Origin: Glycine soja
Taxonomy: Eukaryota; Streptophyta; Magnoliopsida; Fabales; Fabaceae
Assembly (NCBI RefSeq): GCF_004193775.1
Contig: NC_041004.1
Coordinates: 33,318,411-33,382,410, forward strand
Length of the DNA: 64,000 bases
Direction: 5' to 3'
A program made the translations under genes and the position numbers. Position 1 is the first letter of the stretch. Each line of letters starts with the position of its first letter. Positions 36,650-48,400 of the stretch are shown here, in pieces. Under the pieces are notes generated by a model. It did no database searches and had not been told where the DNA came from. It worked only from the letters and a program-made list of their open reading frames with translations.

Positions 36650-36995
36650 ATCCATCACAAGATACCTAGTACAACATTAATTATAGTCTTTGGACAGAGA
36701 AATTAATTTGTAATTGGTACTCTCAACGCAATGATCAAACATTGATAATTAGTTCTGACAAATAATAGTCTTTCTTTGGACCGACTATTATTCTCATGAA
36801 AAAAAAAACTTAATAATTGTCACATATTCATCATCGCAGGTATGTTATTATTTGGCCAAATTGCGTCTTCCTTTGGGCCGAACACAATTCGCATAAATAA
36901 TTCCATACTAACATCCATGCAATTTAATTAAATCAATTTACACAATAGAGGTTATTTTGGCAACATAATGGTTCAATCAATTTAATTAAAATTAC
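36650..36995. repeat. Internal direct repeat of copia element, copy 2
   Basis: Second copy of the repeat at 33335-33745, located between the 5' LTR side and gag. See copy 1 for the shared words. The two copies are clearly diverged (about 75-80 percent alike by eye), more than the two LTRs. They therefore look older than this insertion, inherited as part of the element. Confidence 0.75.
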
Positions 36996-37529
36996 TAGAC
37001 ACACAATCAAATGGAAAGCATCTGTAATGGTTAAATTTGCACCCAATTGTGATAGCAGTAAATGTTTGAAAAACTACATCATGGTAAACTAATTACGCAC
37101 CCGAAACAAACATATCACGATACTATCACAAATTTATACCAACCACATGAATAACATAAATTATCAGCCGATCATCGTTTCATAAAAAAAATTGTTGGCC
37201 CAAAAAAAATATATTTATGAAATTGTGTCACGTACTAAATGTCAATACCAGATACGTAGAACCTTTATCCCAAATAGAATAATATGTCAGCAGATGCAAC
37301 ACAAACAAAACAAAAAATTGTACAATCCTATAAATCAAATGTAGATGCCTTTTATTAATTCTAAAGAGGAGAAAAACTTTATGGCCATAACACATGAACT
37401 TAGGGGTTTTACAATTTTATTGATCAAAATAGTTTCTCCCCAAAATAAAATTAGGGTTCATATAACTAAAATGATCCAGATATAATACATATCAAATAGA
37501 GCTTTAAATCCCAATAATCTAACAGTAAT

Positions 37530-37547
37530 GGTGGCTCTGATACCACT
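37530..37547 (-). other. Primer-binding site of the copia element
   Basis: Next to the 5' LTR the minus strand reads TGGTATCAGAGCCACC, complementary to the 3' end of initiator tRNA-Met, the usual primer for plant copia elements. Confidence 0.85.
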
Positions 37548-38024
37548 TGTTGGGAATTTTCAATAAACCATATACAATACCAAATGAGCACCAAAACACA
37601 TTACGTCAGATTATCAAGAGGTTTTAAGGAATACCTGGATCCATAGAGCTTGATTAACACGCAACGGAATCTGACAGTGGTCACGAACAATTGGTTTAAT
37701 GACCTTCCTCAACCAAATCACCTTATTCCTTATGGGACCTTCGTTTTCTCTTCAGATGGGGAGAGGAGAAACTGTTTGTTGATTTGGTATATTGGGAACC
37801 ATAACCATGCCTTATGTTTTAAACCTATTAGGGTTCTCATTATCCCCTAATAGGCCAAACTGGTTTCCGCTCATTAAGCTCATATCAATTTTCTGGCAGT
37901 CAAATGGGCTCACTTAAATAGATCACTTTACATTGAACCCATTTAAATGTAAATAACTAATATAAATGTTATAATATAATATGTAGCCCATATTAATTAA
38001 TTAGGAATTATAAAATTCCTAACA
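37548..38024 (-). repeat. 5' LTR of the copia element
   Basis: 477 bp, starting TGTTGGGAATT and ending AATTCCTAACA on the plus strand. It is next to the primer-binding site, so it is the 5' LTR of the minus-strand element. It keeps a 19-bp stretch near 37790-37808 that the other LTR lacks. Confidence 0.92.
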
Positions 38025-38444
38025 CATATGTGTCTTTTAATACTTTGTATATAGAATAAAAAAGTTATCTCATGATTTCCTAAGTAACAGAAAATAGAAA
38101 ATTTGTCTTGTCCTGCTTGATTTATGTTATCCTCTAATTCTTCTAACGAATGAAACAACAGACCCATAATATCTTTTGTTTTCTTTCTCTTCCAATACCA
38201 AAAAAATTCCTCTAATGAATAAGTGAGCTTTGAAATTATAATACACATAGAAAGAACAAAACTAAAATTGTTAGCTTCTTTTATTGCTTTTTTTTTATTT
38301 TTCAAGCTTTTTTTTAAAGTCATTGACAAATTGGAGAAAAACTTCCTCCAACATACTAGGAAATTAAGGCAATGACATTTATGAATATTTAATTCACTGA
38401 TAATTTACCTGGAAAAAAAGTAAATCAAGCAGATAAAATTTGAA

Positions 38445-38786
38445 TTAAAAACAAAACATGCTATACAAGATTCTCATCCAAAAATCCTGAATATCTAACA
38501 TTTTGTCTTTCTTGACTTTGGTTTCTTTTTTATATGCCATGGAGTATGAGAGAAGAAAACCATCATCATTCACATTTTGGTGATGGATCAAGATGCTACA
38601 GACCCATCCACTGACATAGAAGAACATGTCAAAGTGAAGAAAGTTGTTAATTAATGAAATGAGATAAGGATTGTTTGTGTTGATAGTAAGAAAAAATACA
38701 ACAATAACAATAGTGATTGTAGCTATGATGAATCCATTCAGGAGAATGTGTTGGCTTACAAAAGTATTTACTATTTTCAAAGGCAT
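38445..38786 (-). CDS. Hypothetical small membrane protein (doubtful)
   Basis: Open for 113 codons from ATG at 38786. The product would have a strongly hydrophobic segment at about residues 15-36, a second moderately hydrophobic stretch at about 48-68, and a basic tail. I do not recognise a family. AT-rich DNA readily yields hydrophobic open frames, and no promoter or intron signals support it. It could be a decayed gene fragment. Confidence 0.2.
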   Translation of the reverse strand: MPLKIVNTFVSQHILLNGFIIATITIVIVVFFLTINTNNPYLISLINNFLHFDMFFYVSGWVCSILIHHQNVNDDGFLLSYSMAYKKETKVKKDKMLDIQDFWMRILYSMFCF

Positions 38787-39732
38787 ATGATATGTAAAAG
38801 CTAACTCTAGGGTTCAAACAAAGAGGGGTGTCCTAGGTTGGGTTGCCATGTGTGGTAGCATAAATAACTAGATGTCACCCACTTAGTGGAAAAACCCCCA
38901 AAGTGTTGTTTGAGGACTATATGTAGGCCAGATTAATCAAATCAAATAAAATATTTTAGTGCACTATTATTTCCATCTTTAAACTTATTTAATTACTTAT
39001 TTTATTATTTGCTTTCAATTAATTAAATTGCTTTTAGGTTTGGATTTTGAATTAACTTCTTTGATCTTTATAATTCTTTGGAATTAAGAATTGAGAGAAA
39101 ATGTTTTTTTTTTAAAAAAAAATTAATGACTATGCACTGACAATGCATAATATAATCACAGATTTTCATTTAAATTACTTTAAAATAACTATTTTAAAAT
39201 TTAACAAGTTTATCATACATTTAATGGGTTATGATTGAATGATTGTACAAATTTTTTTAATTATCAATATATAACTTTTTTCTCTTAAAAAACTCAATTT
39301 ATCATTCTCTTAATAAATTATTAAATTATTGACTCTCGATATGGACTCCCTATTAGTAGTGATTTTGGAATAACCCATTAAACATGTCACTTCTATTTAT
39401 CTATATATACACATTTGAACCACTCTCTTTATATATATGTTTTTCACTTTTGATTGGAATATCATGCATGACATTTGGAATTAATTTTCTTGGAGTACTT
39501 CTTGCACTGACTTCAAAAATCATTCGCATAAACATAGAGATAAACAAAAAGAAAAAAAAGTGTTGAGTCATGAGTCTTCATCACCAAGCAAATTAACCAA
39601 CACCAAATGAAAAAACGATCCACTATTGTCAATCAATGACATAAAGCTTGGCTGAAGATGATAGAGTTTGTAAGATCCAAATTAGTGTAAGCCATTGATA
39701 GGTACAGTATTTGGAGACAAATTCACTGCATG

Positions 39733-39734
<2 letters not shown>
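38787..39734. other. AT-rich intergenic stretch
   Basis: No gene, RNA or paired repeat recognised. Short open stretches (for example 39384-39566) are too short and too hydrophobic-biased to call. Confidence 0.5.

Positions 39735-39800
<66 letters not shown>
39735..39800. repeat. (AT)n microsatellite
   Basis: An uninterrupted run of about 33 AT dinucleotides. Confidence 0.98.
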
Positions 39801-39805
<5 letters not shown>

Positions 39806-41734
39806 GTTATTTATATGGAAAATAGTAAAAATCAATGAATTGAAATGTTTTAAAAACACAATATACTAAAAATTAAATCATAAACATCTAAGCAAATTAT
39901 AATCTTTTTAGAAAAGCACAATGCTAAAAATAAAATAATGAATTAAAAAACAAGAAAAGTATTTAAAAAATAATAATAATGTATTTACAATCAAAAATAA
40001 ATTTAAAAATTAAAATACAAGTAATTATCTTATTTATATAAAATAGTAAATAAATTATTTAACCGAAATTGCATATAAAGATATTTTAATTATCTTTATT
40101 TATAATATTTTTATTATTGTCATTACCTTAATTAATATTTTTTGTTATTCACGTCAGTACTAAACTAACTTGAATTAATTATAAAGACGAAAAAAATACT
40201 AAAATATGTCAGGAATTAAAAAAAAAGTTTTTATAGAATAAAAAGAACAATATTTATAGGAACTTAAAAGTTCTTTCTTAAGAAAAAGAACCTAAAAGCT
40301 AAAACATACTACTATACTAGTATGTCATCGTAACACTTGCATGGCAGTATACTTTCATTAATTCATTTTTCTTATTAAAAAATAATTATGGTGTACAGAT
40401 AGATACATTACTTGAGGCGAGTGGTGTAAGAAGACTTAGCAACAAGATGAACAAGAAATAAAGTCAACCAATAACAAGTCACGACAAAATGAACAAATAA
40501 AAAGTCACCACAAAGTTAACTAACAAAGGGGAGTAGGCTCCCTTTAGAGCACCATGCAACCCAGAAAACACACAAAATGGAGGCCATCACCATTTTAGTT
40601 ATTCAAACCTATCATTTATGGTATTGCGATAATATGTAAAGGTTTTAATTCGTGTGGGCCTCAAGAGAAATTACATCCACAATACCAAAGTCTTGAAAAT
40701 CTTCACAATTATATCGCAATCTTATCAATTGCATTCGTGTATTCTACAGTATATATTTTAATAGTATTTACAACTAAAATATAGTGTCGATTAATCAACT
40801 ATTTGCGTTCAAAGTAACACAGTACACTTGAAATCTCTAAAACCTAAATAGAGAATTGAAATATGCTTTATTTTTCTTCAAGATCATGATTAACTTTTAA
40901 CATGCGAAGATTTGACATATTCTATTTTGTAGATGAACCATACTTAACAAATATATTCATGTTCTTTTTAATTTCGCTTCTACCTCATTTTTTAAAAAGT
41001 ATTTCTATCTATTTTTTGTCAGAAAAAATATATTATAATTTGTGTTATATATATTTTTTATTTTGATTTATTCAAAAACAAAAGATTGATATACAAGTAT
41101 AAGACTCTAACCCGATAAATTAAAGTACACTTGCGATCTCTATTACCTAAGATTAAAATCCTTATTTATTCATTTTCATTATCATTTTTTTATCATAGCT
41201 ATTATTTATCATAACTATCATTTTTTCTTCTCTCTACATATACCTCTGTTCTTTCCATTCATCCACCCAAAAATATAAGTGTTGGTGTCAATTACTCTAT
41301 TGTGGATCAACAGTATTGTATACGACATGCATAGAGTGGAGAGCACGAAGATAACACTGAGCATTATACACCATTTTCCTATACAGCTATAGGCTATAAA
41401 TAGCCAATGAAGCACATGGAGAAATAGGTAGGGACCATGAGAATGACAAGGCAATCATGAGGGATAATATAATATTCCCCAAAATCGTGCACATACAGTA
41501 GTTCCCATGATGAACCGATAAGACAAATGAGGTAGGTTTCAATTGTAACCATCAATTAACAAAACGAAACTATAAGGATTGCCTTTTTTTGGTTGTGTCA
41601 CATCTTTATTAGTTTACTACAATAGCCATGTTTTATTTGAATAGCACATAAGAATTAATTTTATTCCACACAATTACATTAATATCATGAAAAATTATAA
41701 ACAATTTGTATTGTTTCATCTTTATTATGAAAAA
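39801..41734. other. AT-rich intergenic stretch
   Basis: Nothing coding recognised. The segment around 41547-41615 (AACCATCAATTAACAAAACG onward) is repeated in diverged form at about 42631-42702. Confidence 0.5.
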
Positions 41735-42025
41735 TTAGATTTTAATTATTTATTTAGTTTTTATAATTTTATAAATTTTATATTTTAGTTCTTATACTTA
41801 AAATTCATCTCTTTTAATTCTTATAGGTACATATTATTTTTAATCCTTGTTAGGCTCTATAGTTTTAGATGATAAGGACTAAATTAGATTAAAAATGGAT
41901 ATTTAAGGACTAAGAGAGATTAAAATGGTATATATGTATAGAAACTAAAATGAATGATTTTTGAATATAGGAATAAAAAGATAAAGTCTGAATAATTATA
42001 GTTATTAAATGAATAATTAAACCAA
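41735..42025. mobile_element. MITE-like inverted-repeat element
   Basis: About 290 bp whose ends are imperfect complements. The left half has TAATTATTTATTTAG and TTTTAGTTCTTATAC. The right half has GAAACTAAAATGAATGA and TAAATGAATAATTAAAC. The middle has AAGGACTAAATTAGATTAAA. No coding capacity. The pattern is like the many plant short inverted-repeat elements with TAGTCCTTA-type arms. Target duplication not resolved. Confidence 0.35.
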
Positions 42026-42506
42026 AAATTAATTAAATATTTCTTATCATGAAACTAATCCAAACACACCATAGGAATGTGCCGAAAAAATAGGATAAAT
42101 TCGGATGCAACACACTAGAGGTAAAGTTTGTTTCCTTTGTTTTGTAGGGTACGTTGTTACAATCTCTTTTTGTATTTGGTTTTGGGTATCTCTTATAGCC
42201 ATATTTATCTAATATATTTATTATACTTGTCGATAAAAAAATTATAATAAATTTTAATTTTGTCAGATACTTTCTTACCAATATAATATTAGAGTAATGC
42301 AATATGAAAAAATTAAATTATACACTAACAATATAAAATAATTTTTATTATCATTCAATCATAAATTATCATATAAATAAATTAATAAATTTTATATTAA
42401 TTATCTTAAAAGTTATAATAATAGTAACTTTTAATTGATTGATATTTATATTTGAATACATAACCATTTAATTTAAGAAATATTCTTTTAAAAAATAATA
42501 ATCAGA

Positions 42507-43112
42507 AATTCACAATCAATGATAGTGCTCTAAGCTCTTATTGAAAAGCAATGAGTATTTTTTTTTTATCAGTAAAAAGGGATGAGTATGATCAAAGAAT
42601 ATAATTCCAAATCTGAAGTTATGAGTACAACCATCGATTAACAGAACGAAACTATAACGATCACTTTTTTACGTTGTATCGCATCTTATTGGTTTACTAC
42701 ATAAATTGATGAATGATCGATTTACTACACTATAGTCAAGTCGTATTGCCTATAGCCACATGCAAATGAACCTATTAGTTAAAAGAAGGAGATTGCATCG
42801 AAGAATACAGTAAATTCGTACGAAACTTTTACGTTTAGGCTTTTAGCCATATATAGTAAGCTTCAATATCTTAGTAAGTCGACGCCACACATATTATATT
42901 CATAGTTTGTGTTCACAATCACTATAAATACTTTGGACTGCTGGTCATTATGAAGACATCTGAAACACATACTTTTTTTGCTCATACCAATAATATTGGA
43001 GAAATGAAAAAGAAATTAAACATCATTGGTAATTAAGAATCAATGATAGTGCTCTTATTGAAAACGAATGAGTATGACCAAAGAATATAATTCCAAATCT
43101 GAAGTGGGTAGT
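42507..43112. repeat. Local duplicated segment
   Basis: About 100 bp at 42507-42625 recurs at about 43028-43112. The shared words are AATCAATGATAGTGCTC, CTTATTGAAAA and then AAAGAATATAATTCCAAATC. Orientation is direct. The right copy lacks a few bases of the left. The intervening part includes a copy of the block also seen at 41547. This points to local segment duplication or to pieces of one old transposon. Confidence 0.6.
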
Positions 43113-43242
43113 ACTGCACGCAACATAGAAATTAACTAAAAGCCACTCTCCAACAACCGTGGTTAAGTCGAATATAGGACAATGGAATGCTTATAACAAG
43201 CTCATAAACTCCCAAAATATTGGTTGAAATTAATTTATTAAG

Positions 43243-43692
43243 ATTTAGGTTTAATTGCAAATTTTATTACTTAATTCTTATTTTATAAATTTTATTACTC
43301 TAAGTTTTTAATTTTTTTTGTATTATATTTTACCACCACTAAGATAAAGGATTTTGACTTTTAACATCATCGTTTATAATTATATTCAAAATAGAAAAGT
43401 GACTTCTTACCTCAATTATAATCATAAACGATGTAAGAAATTTATTTTCTACATTGATTATCACTACAATTGATATAAAAAATTTAGAAAAATATTTTTT
43501 TACATTGTTTTGTTATCAACATGATATTAAAATGCAAAAAATTGGATGGTAAAATTTGTGAAATATTAAAAGTTAAATGATAAAATTCGTGAAAAAAAAC
43601 TTGAGTGATAAAATTTGTAAAATTATAAAATTTAAGTGGTAAAATTTGTGAAAATCAAACTTAAGTGGTAAAATTCATAAAATAACCTAAGA
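43243..43692. mobile_element. Inverted-repeat AT-rich element, non-autonomous transposon
   Basis: The left side (43243-43330) carries repeated TTTTATTACT/TTTTACCAC words, and the right side (43545-43690) carries their complements as degenerate tandem units with GTGGTAAAATTTGTGAAA. Near the centre, ACATCGTTTATGATTAT-type words occur in both orientations. This looks like a decayed DNA transposon derivative. No transposase text is present. Boundaries are approximate. Confidence 0.35.
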
Positions 43693-45899
43693 TTTACAAT
43701 CATATGCGAGAGATTCATTATAAAAAAGAAAAATAGGTTATGTACTTACAATGTAAATTAGTTTTACACCGTCGGTCAATAGTTTATCGTGTATAATAAG
43801 TTTATTGATTTTTATGATAAATATTTTAAAAGTCATATCAATAATGATTTGTGATTAATTTACCGTGTTATTGCATCATCATTAAACTCTTAATATTTTT
43901 TTAATAATTAAGACTAATAATAATTTTGTAATTTTTAAGAAAATCTAACAAATAATAAAAAATGTATTAAAAAATTATGTATGCTATTAACTTTTCTCTT
44001 AAGACAAAATGTGAGAATATTCGATTTTTGAGGTTGCACGCACCGTATGTAAATATTCCTCTTCGTCCGTATATGGAATATGCTACCATTAAACAATAAT
44101 CGATTGCCTTGACGGTTCATCTTAATTTGTTGCACAAAAAGTATTTTAGTGGCATTGGTCACAACCTATTCAATTGTGCATTCCACTGAATCACTACTAT
44201 CATGACACTGACCACACTCCTCACATCAATACCCAAAAAAGATTTTGCAAACAAATGTATACATATACGACGAAATGTGCCAAAATGCATGCGTTATTTT
44301 ATTGGATGTACGTGTTCTCCCAAAGCACAAGAAATATGCTAAGTTAATCTAAATATCATGTCGTAGCTTCTTATTAGTTTATCAAAACTTATCTCTTTAA
44401 TTTATAAGTTTCAAGTCCTAGTTTTCCCAACAATTTTAGTTTTCGTCTCTAGATCATTCACATCATGTGAATATAAGGTCCATTCTCTCCAACAATTTCA
44501 TATTTTATATTTTATAGTTAAAAATTTACATTCTCACTTTTATGATGTGAAAGCTCAATAAAATCTTTCTAGATTCTGGCAGTCCAATGAGATAATTAAG
44601 AATCTAGGTTATGCAATTGACATTTGACGGAGATCTAGAATAGCAATTCTTTTTATTAGCAAAGTTTATTATGATAGTATAAAAGGCTATTTCTAGCCTT
44701 ATATAAAAAAAATTATCTCTCAAAATCAAACTCAGATATCCAGGGACTTAGAAAAATTTACTCAATAAACTACTTAACTAATTGAGATGGATACCTCTGA
44801 AATCCCTATACAAAGTTGAGATGACACAAACTTAAATAACCTTACATGTTTCGAATGGTTGGAAATACACATTTACACAACATCAAGATCCACATAATTA
44901 ATAAGCCACATAGAAATAACATTGTGTTAAACAATGGTATTAATTTGGATAGTATAAGTGTCTTGAAATTAATTAAAATCAAGGTCCTGGCAGCGGCTGC
45001 AATGTCATGCAAAGCAAAGCACTTCCACTACTCAGTGTATGATTGGTCACTCCTGCCACTGGTTTTTGTTTGAATGGAAAATCAGGATTTTTGTGGAGGG
45101 ATAGACGAAGGTCGTAAGGGTGCATATTAACAGGGTTATGACACTACAAGCTAAGGAATAATCAAATGAGCAGCAACTTTTTTCAGTGATTATTAACTTG
45201 TTGGCAAATACAGATATTTGACAGCGACATTTAATTAAGATAAAAAATTTCTTTTCTCAATTAGACTAGTTTTGTGGGAAAAACTATTAAAAGCAATTGA
45301 TAGATATTGGGAATTATGTCCTCTAGTTATGAGTTTCTGCTTAATTAAAAGCAAAACTGATCAAGTATTTTGGAACACGAATGGTTTTTGCGTTAAAATG
45401 ATGTTGGTGCAACTTGGGTCAATGGTCCTAGAATTAAGATGGTTTTCTGGATATTTTGTATACCAGAGCAGCAATCAAGATTAACCCTTCAGCTATATGC
45501 GCAATCTCCTTAGTTGAAAACTATCTATGTTGGATTATACATATACCTACAGCCTGCTATATTCTAACAGAAAATCAATTCCTAGTACAACGACTTACCT
45601 TTATGATCAAATCCTAGATAACGACCCCCCATCAAATTTCGCTTGCTTAAAGTCGCCTCGTGAAAAACAATAGTAAATAATCATTGCGAAAGTAGACTTA
45701 GTATATTTTTTGGTACATATATAGTGTACACTTATATATATAAAAAATGAACATTAAAAGGACAAGTTAGTAAAATAAATATATTACCAGATGGATTTTA
45801 CTAAAGGAGTATTATAATTTATAAACTCGTATATTATTCCCGGTCCCATATATATATTAAACTCCACCACCACCCTCCACTTTCTTTTGTTTCTCCATG
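43693..45899. other. AT-rich intergenic stretch upstream of the lipase gene
   Basis: About 2.2 kb with no gene that I can support. Two open stretches (44846-45073 and 45272-45484, +) show no family signature. The last few hundred bases should include the promoter of the DAD1-like gene. Confidence 0.45.
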
Positions 45900-45910
45900 T
45901 ATATATAAAT
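45900..45910 (+). promoter_or_regulatory. TATA box of the DAD1-like gene
   Basis: TATATATAAAT lies 49 bp before the start codon at 45959. Transcription starting about 25-35 bp downstream would leave a leader of only about 15-25 nt. A tiny upstream frame (ATG at 45914, 8 codons, stop ending 45940) overlaps this interval. It would be in the mRNA only if the true transcription start lies further upstream. Confidence 0.55.
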
Positions 45911-45958
45911 ACCATGCAAATACCTAAAATTGCAATATAACCATAGTCACTAGCTATA

Positions 45959-47248
45959 ATGAGGCTTGTTATTAGAATAGCTTCAATCCAACCACGTGCA
46001 TCATCTTCAATTTCCCAACCCAACCCTACTTTTTCATCATCTGAATCAAATGCAAACTCACAATTCAACAAATCTTTGCTCTCATGGAACCGACTCAAGC
46101 CTCCCTCAACCAAATGCAACTTCCCCAAACTCCGCCACAAGTGGAAGCAATACCAAGGAATCAACCACTGGGAAGGCTTGCTGGATCCTCTTGACGATGA
46201 CCTACGCTGGGAAATCCTAAGATATGGCCACTTTGTGGATGCTACATATAGCTCCTTTGACTTTGACCCTTCTTCTCTTACCTATGCCACATGTCTTTAC
46301 TCGAAGAAATCGCTATTGAACAAGTGCGGGTTGGGAAACTATGGATACCGATTGACTAAATATCTACATGTCACGTGTGGGATTCACATGCCAACATGGA
46401 TAAATAAATTTTTTAAACAAGCCTGTATCCGGTCCAACTGGATCGGATATGTGGCAATTTGCGACAACAAGAAAGAGATTACGCGTCTTGGCCGACGTGA
46501 CATTGTAATTGCCTTCAGGGGAACGGTTACTTGTTTGGAGTGGTTAGAAAACCTACGCGCGACCTTGACACACTTGCCGGATCACGTGGTCGGAGAAAAT
46601 GATGGTGTTGGTCCCATGGTTCAAAAAGGGTTTTTGAGCCTTTACACCTCCAAAAGCACCACACGTGCAAGTTTGCAAGAAATGGTAAGAGAAGAGATTG
46701 GAAGAGTTATTCAAAGATACACCAATGAACCACTTAGCTTAACCCTAACGGGTCACAGCCTTGGAGCCGCACTCGCAATCCTAAGCGCGTATGATATAAC
46801 CACCACCTTCAAGAACGCACCAATGGTCACGGTTATATCTTTTGGTGGGCCCCGCGTGGGAAACGAGAGTTTTAGGAAGCAATTGGAACAAAATGGAATC
46901 AAGATACTAAGAATAGTAAACTCCGATGATGTTGTGACTAAGGTTCCGGGACTCGTGGTGAATTTAGATGATGTGGCGAGTAATGAAGATGTCCACATGG
47001 GAATTTGGTCAAGATGGTTGCACAAGTACATAGAAGACATGCAATTGGTGTATGCTGACATTGGGCAGGAGTTGAGGCTAAGTAGCAAGGAGTTTCCAAA
47101 TCTTAACAAAGGAGATGTTGCCATGTGTCATGACCTCAAGACATACCTTCATTTAGTGAAAAATTTTGTAAGCTCCTCTTGCCCTTGCAAACACAAAAAA
47201 TCCACTCCATTCAGCCACAAATTTGGATCATCTCCGGGTGCTAAATAA
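45959..47248 (+). CDS. DAD1-like plastid phospholipase A1 (class III lipase)
   Basis: Single-exon gene of 429 codons. Family enzymes sit in plastids and remove the sn-1 acyl chain from phospho- and galactolipids; in Arabidopsis DAD1 this supplies linolenic acid for jasmonate. The N-terminal 55 or so residues are rich in Ser, Asn and Pro with few acids, fitting a transit peptide. The mature part starts near residue 60 with the family block KWKQYQGINHWEGLLDPLDD. The lipase fold includes RRDIVIAFRGT, the nucleophile elbow TGHSLGAALA (Ser267), ISFGGPRVGN, NSDDVVTKVPG (Asp323 or 324) and CHDLKTYLHLV (His391), giving an intact triad. Closest by memory to DAD1 itself (447 aa) among the PLA1-I group, notably TCLEWLENLRATLTHLP. 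The first Met after a good TATA box was chosen as start. No lesion seen. Ortholog or paralog status cannot be settled here. Confidence 0.92.
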   Translation: MRLVIRIASIQPRASSSISQPNPTFSSSESNANSQFNKSLLSWNRLKPPSTKCNFPKLRHKWKQYQGINHWEGLLDPLDDDLRWEILRYGHFVDATYSSFDFDPSSLTYATCLYSKKSLLNKCGLGNYGYRLTKYLHVTCGIHMPTWINKFFKQACIRSNWIGYVAICDNKKEITRLGRRDIVIAFRGTVTCLEWLENLRATLTHLPDHVVGENDGVGPMVQKGFLSLYTSKSTTRASLQEMVREEIGRVIQRYTNEPLSLTLTGHSLGAALAILSAYDITTTFKNAPMVTVISFGGPRVGNESFRKQLEQNGIKILRIVNSDDVVTKVPGLVVNLDDVASNEDVHMGIWSRWLHKYIEDMQLVYADIGQELRLSSKEFPNLNKGDVAMCHDLKTYLHLVKNFVSSSCPCKHKKSTPFSHKFGSSPGAK

Positions 47249-47435
47249 TAAGATATGAATATTGACATATGAAAAAATATACAAGAGAAGAAAACTGTAA
47301 TTAGTGTGAACTACGCATATGACTACTCTTCTCTTATATATTTTTGTTTAGTAAAATTATATTTTATACAAGAGAGAATTCAAATCTATCATTTATCCAT
47401 ATATAACCTTAGGTCTTTAACTCTTTAATATACAA

Positions 47436-47444
47436 CTTGATTAG
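47436..47444. repeat. Target-site duplication, left, MULE 1
   Basis: CTTGATTAG, identical to 54695-54703 at the other end. Nine bases is the standard size for Mutator-type insertions. Confidence 0.85.
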
Positions 47445-47753
47445 GGGTGTTGTTAGGTGCACCTAGAACTATTGTTGGTGCACCCAACATTTTACATGAA
47501 TGGGCAAAAATGTTTCTGGCTTAAATTTAAAAACAAATAACGCGCACCCATTGTTACGCTTCTTCTTCTTTGCTGTTGGTTTCCTTCGTCGCTCTCCTCC
47601 ACACTTCTTCTTCTCCTCCTTTCAATGCCATTGACGACCTACATTTTGGTGCTGCTCCACCGTTGAGGTAAGTTTCTTCTTTCTCCCCGTTAATGACATT
47701 TGCTTTCCTGGTTTTCGTTTGGTTGCCGATGTAGGTTAGAGGATTCAGTTTAG

Positions 47754-47930
47754 TGATACAGACGTAGTTCATCCGTATTAGGAAGATTAGGAATAGGAAT
47801 TAGGTTTCTTCATACGAATGTACTTCATCCGTATTTGTTACTGATTTCGTAACGTTCATACGGATGAAGTTCATCCGTATGACCCATACGAATGTACTTC
47901 ATCCGTATGACTACTACATTCGTATGAAGG
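47754..47930. repeat. Left subterminal palindrome array, MULE 1
   Basis: At least four 25-bp modules (47754-47778, 47811-47835, 47857-47881, 47885-47909) plus a half module. The third is a perfect palindrome: arm CATACGGATGAA, a single central G, then the complementary arm. The others are imperfect versions. A matching cluster lies at 54222-54380 near the opposite end. Probable binding sites for the transposase, by analogy with subterminal repeats of other DNA transposons. Confidence 0.85.
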
Positions 47931-48400
47931 TTTTAATTTTTTTTTTGGAAATTTTTTTATTTTTTTGAATAATTGATTTGTATTTGTTTGTTTTGTATTA
48001 AAAATAGGTATGTTGTGTGTTTATTAAAAAAATATGTATGATTGCATGGTGGTATGAAATAAATTTTAAACTTTAATAGTAAATAATAGGTATTTTTTTT
48101 GTTTTTTATGTTTAATATATTTGAATGAAAATAGTGATATGTTATTTAATTATGTATTTTGTGTTTTTAATATGTACTCATATATGGTGGTATGTTATTG
48201 GTAGTTTTACAATTTGTAGATGTTTAGGGTTTAGTTTAGGGCTTAGTGTTTAGTTTAGGGCTTAGGGTGTAGGTGTTAGTGTGGTTGGATTAGGGTTTAT
48301 CTGCTAGGGCTGAGGATTTAGGGTTATGTAGGTTTATTGTTATTTGAATGTAAATATTGAATTTGACAAAAAAATACATGTGCGTCATGATTTGCAGATC

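Larger units (their letters stand above)
31757..38024 (-). mobile_element. Ty1/copia LTR retrotransposon, defective
   Basis: Complete insertion of about 6.3 kb on the minus strand. It has two LTRs (31757-32214 and 37548-38024), each reading TGTTGG...CCTAACA on the plus strand, flanked by a perfect 5-bp target duplication CATAT (31752-31756 and 38025-38029). A primer-binding site (TGGTATCAGAGCC on the minus strand, about 37530-37545) and a purine tract beside the 3' LTR are present. The internal region encodes gag, protease and integrase remnants and only the beginning of reverse transcriptase; the catalytic core and RNase H are missing. LTRs differ by about 11 substitutions and one 19-bp indel by hand count, so the insertion is fairly recent. 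Confidence 0.92.

Noticed and set aside
37650..37850. 66-codon open frame in the LTR
   Set aside because: It lies within the 5' LTR and is interrupted differently in the other LTR copy. No protein family seen.
41218..41454. Hydrophobic 78-codon minus-strand frame
   Set aside because: Chance translation of AT-rich DNA cannot be excluded, and there is no supporting signal.
44846..45484. Two short open frames before the lipase gene
   Set aside because: No recognisable domain, no splice or promoter context, and composition like the surrounding AT-rich DNA.
46753..47124. Long open frame antisense to the lipase gene
   Set aside because: It is the complement of the conserved lipase core. Codon bias explains it and no family signature is present.
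47754..47930. Regularly spaced palindromes resembling a CRISPR array
   Set aside because: Spacers are short, uneven and not unique-length. The array is mirrored at the other transposon end, there are no cas genes, and the DNA is plant nuclear.
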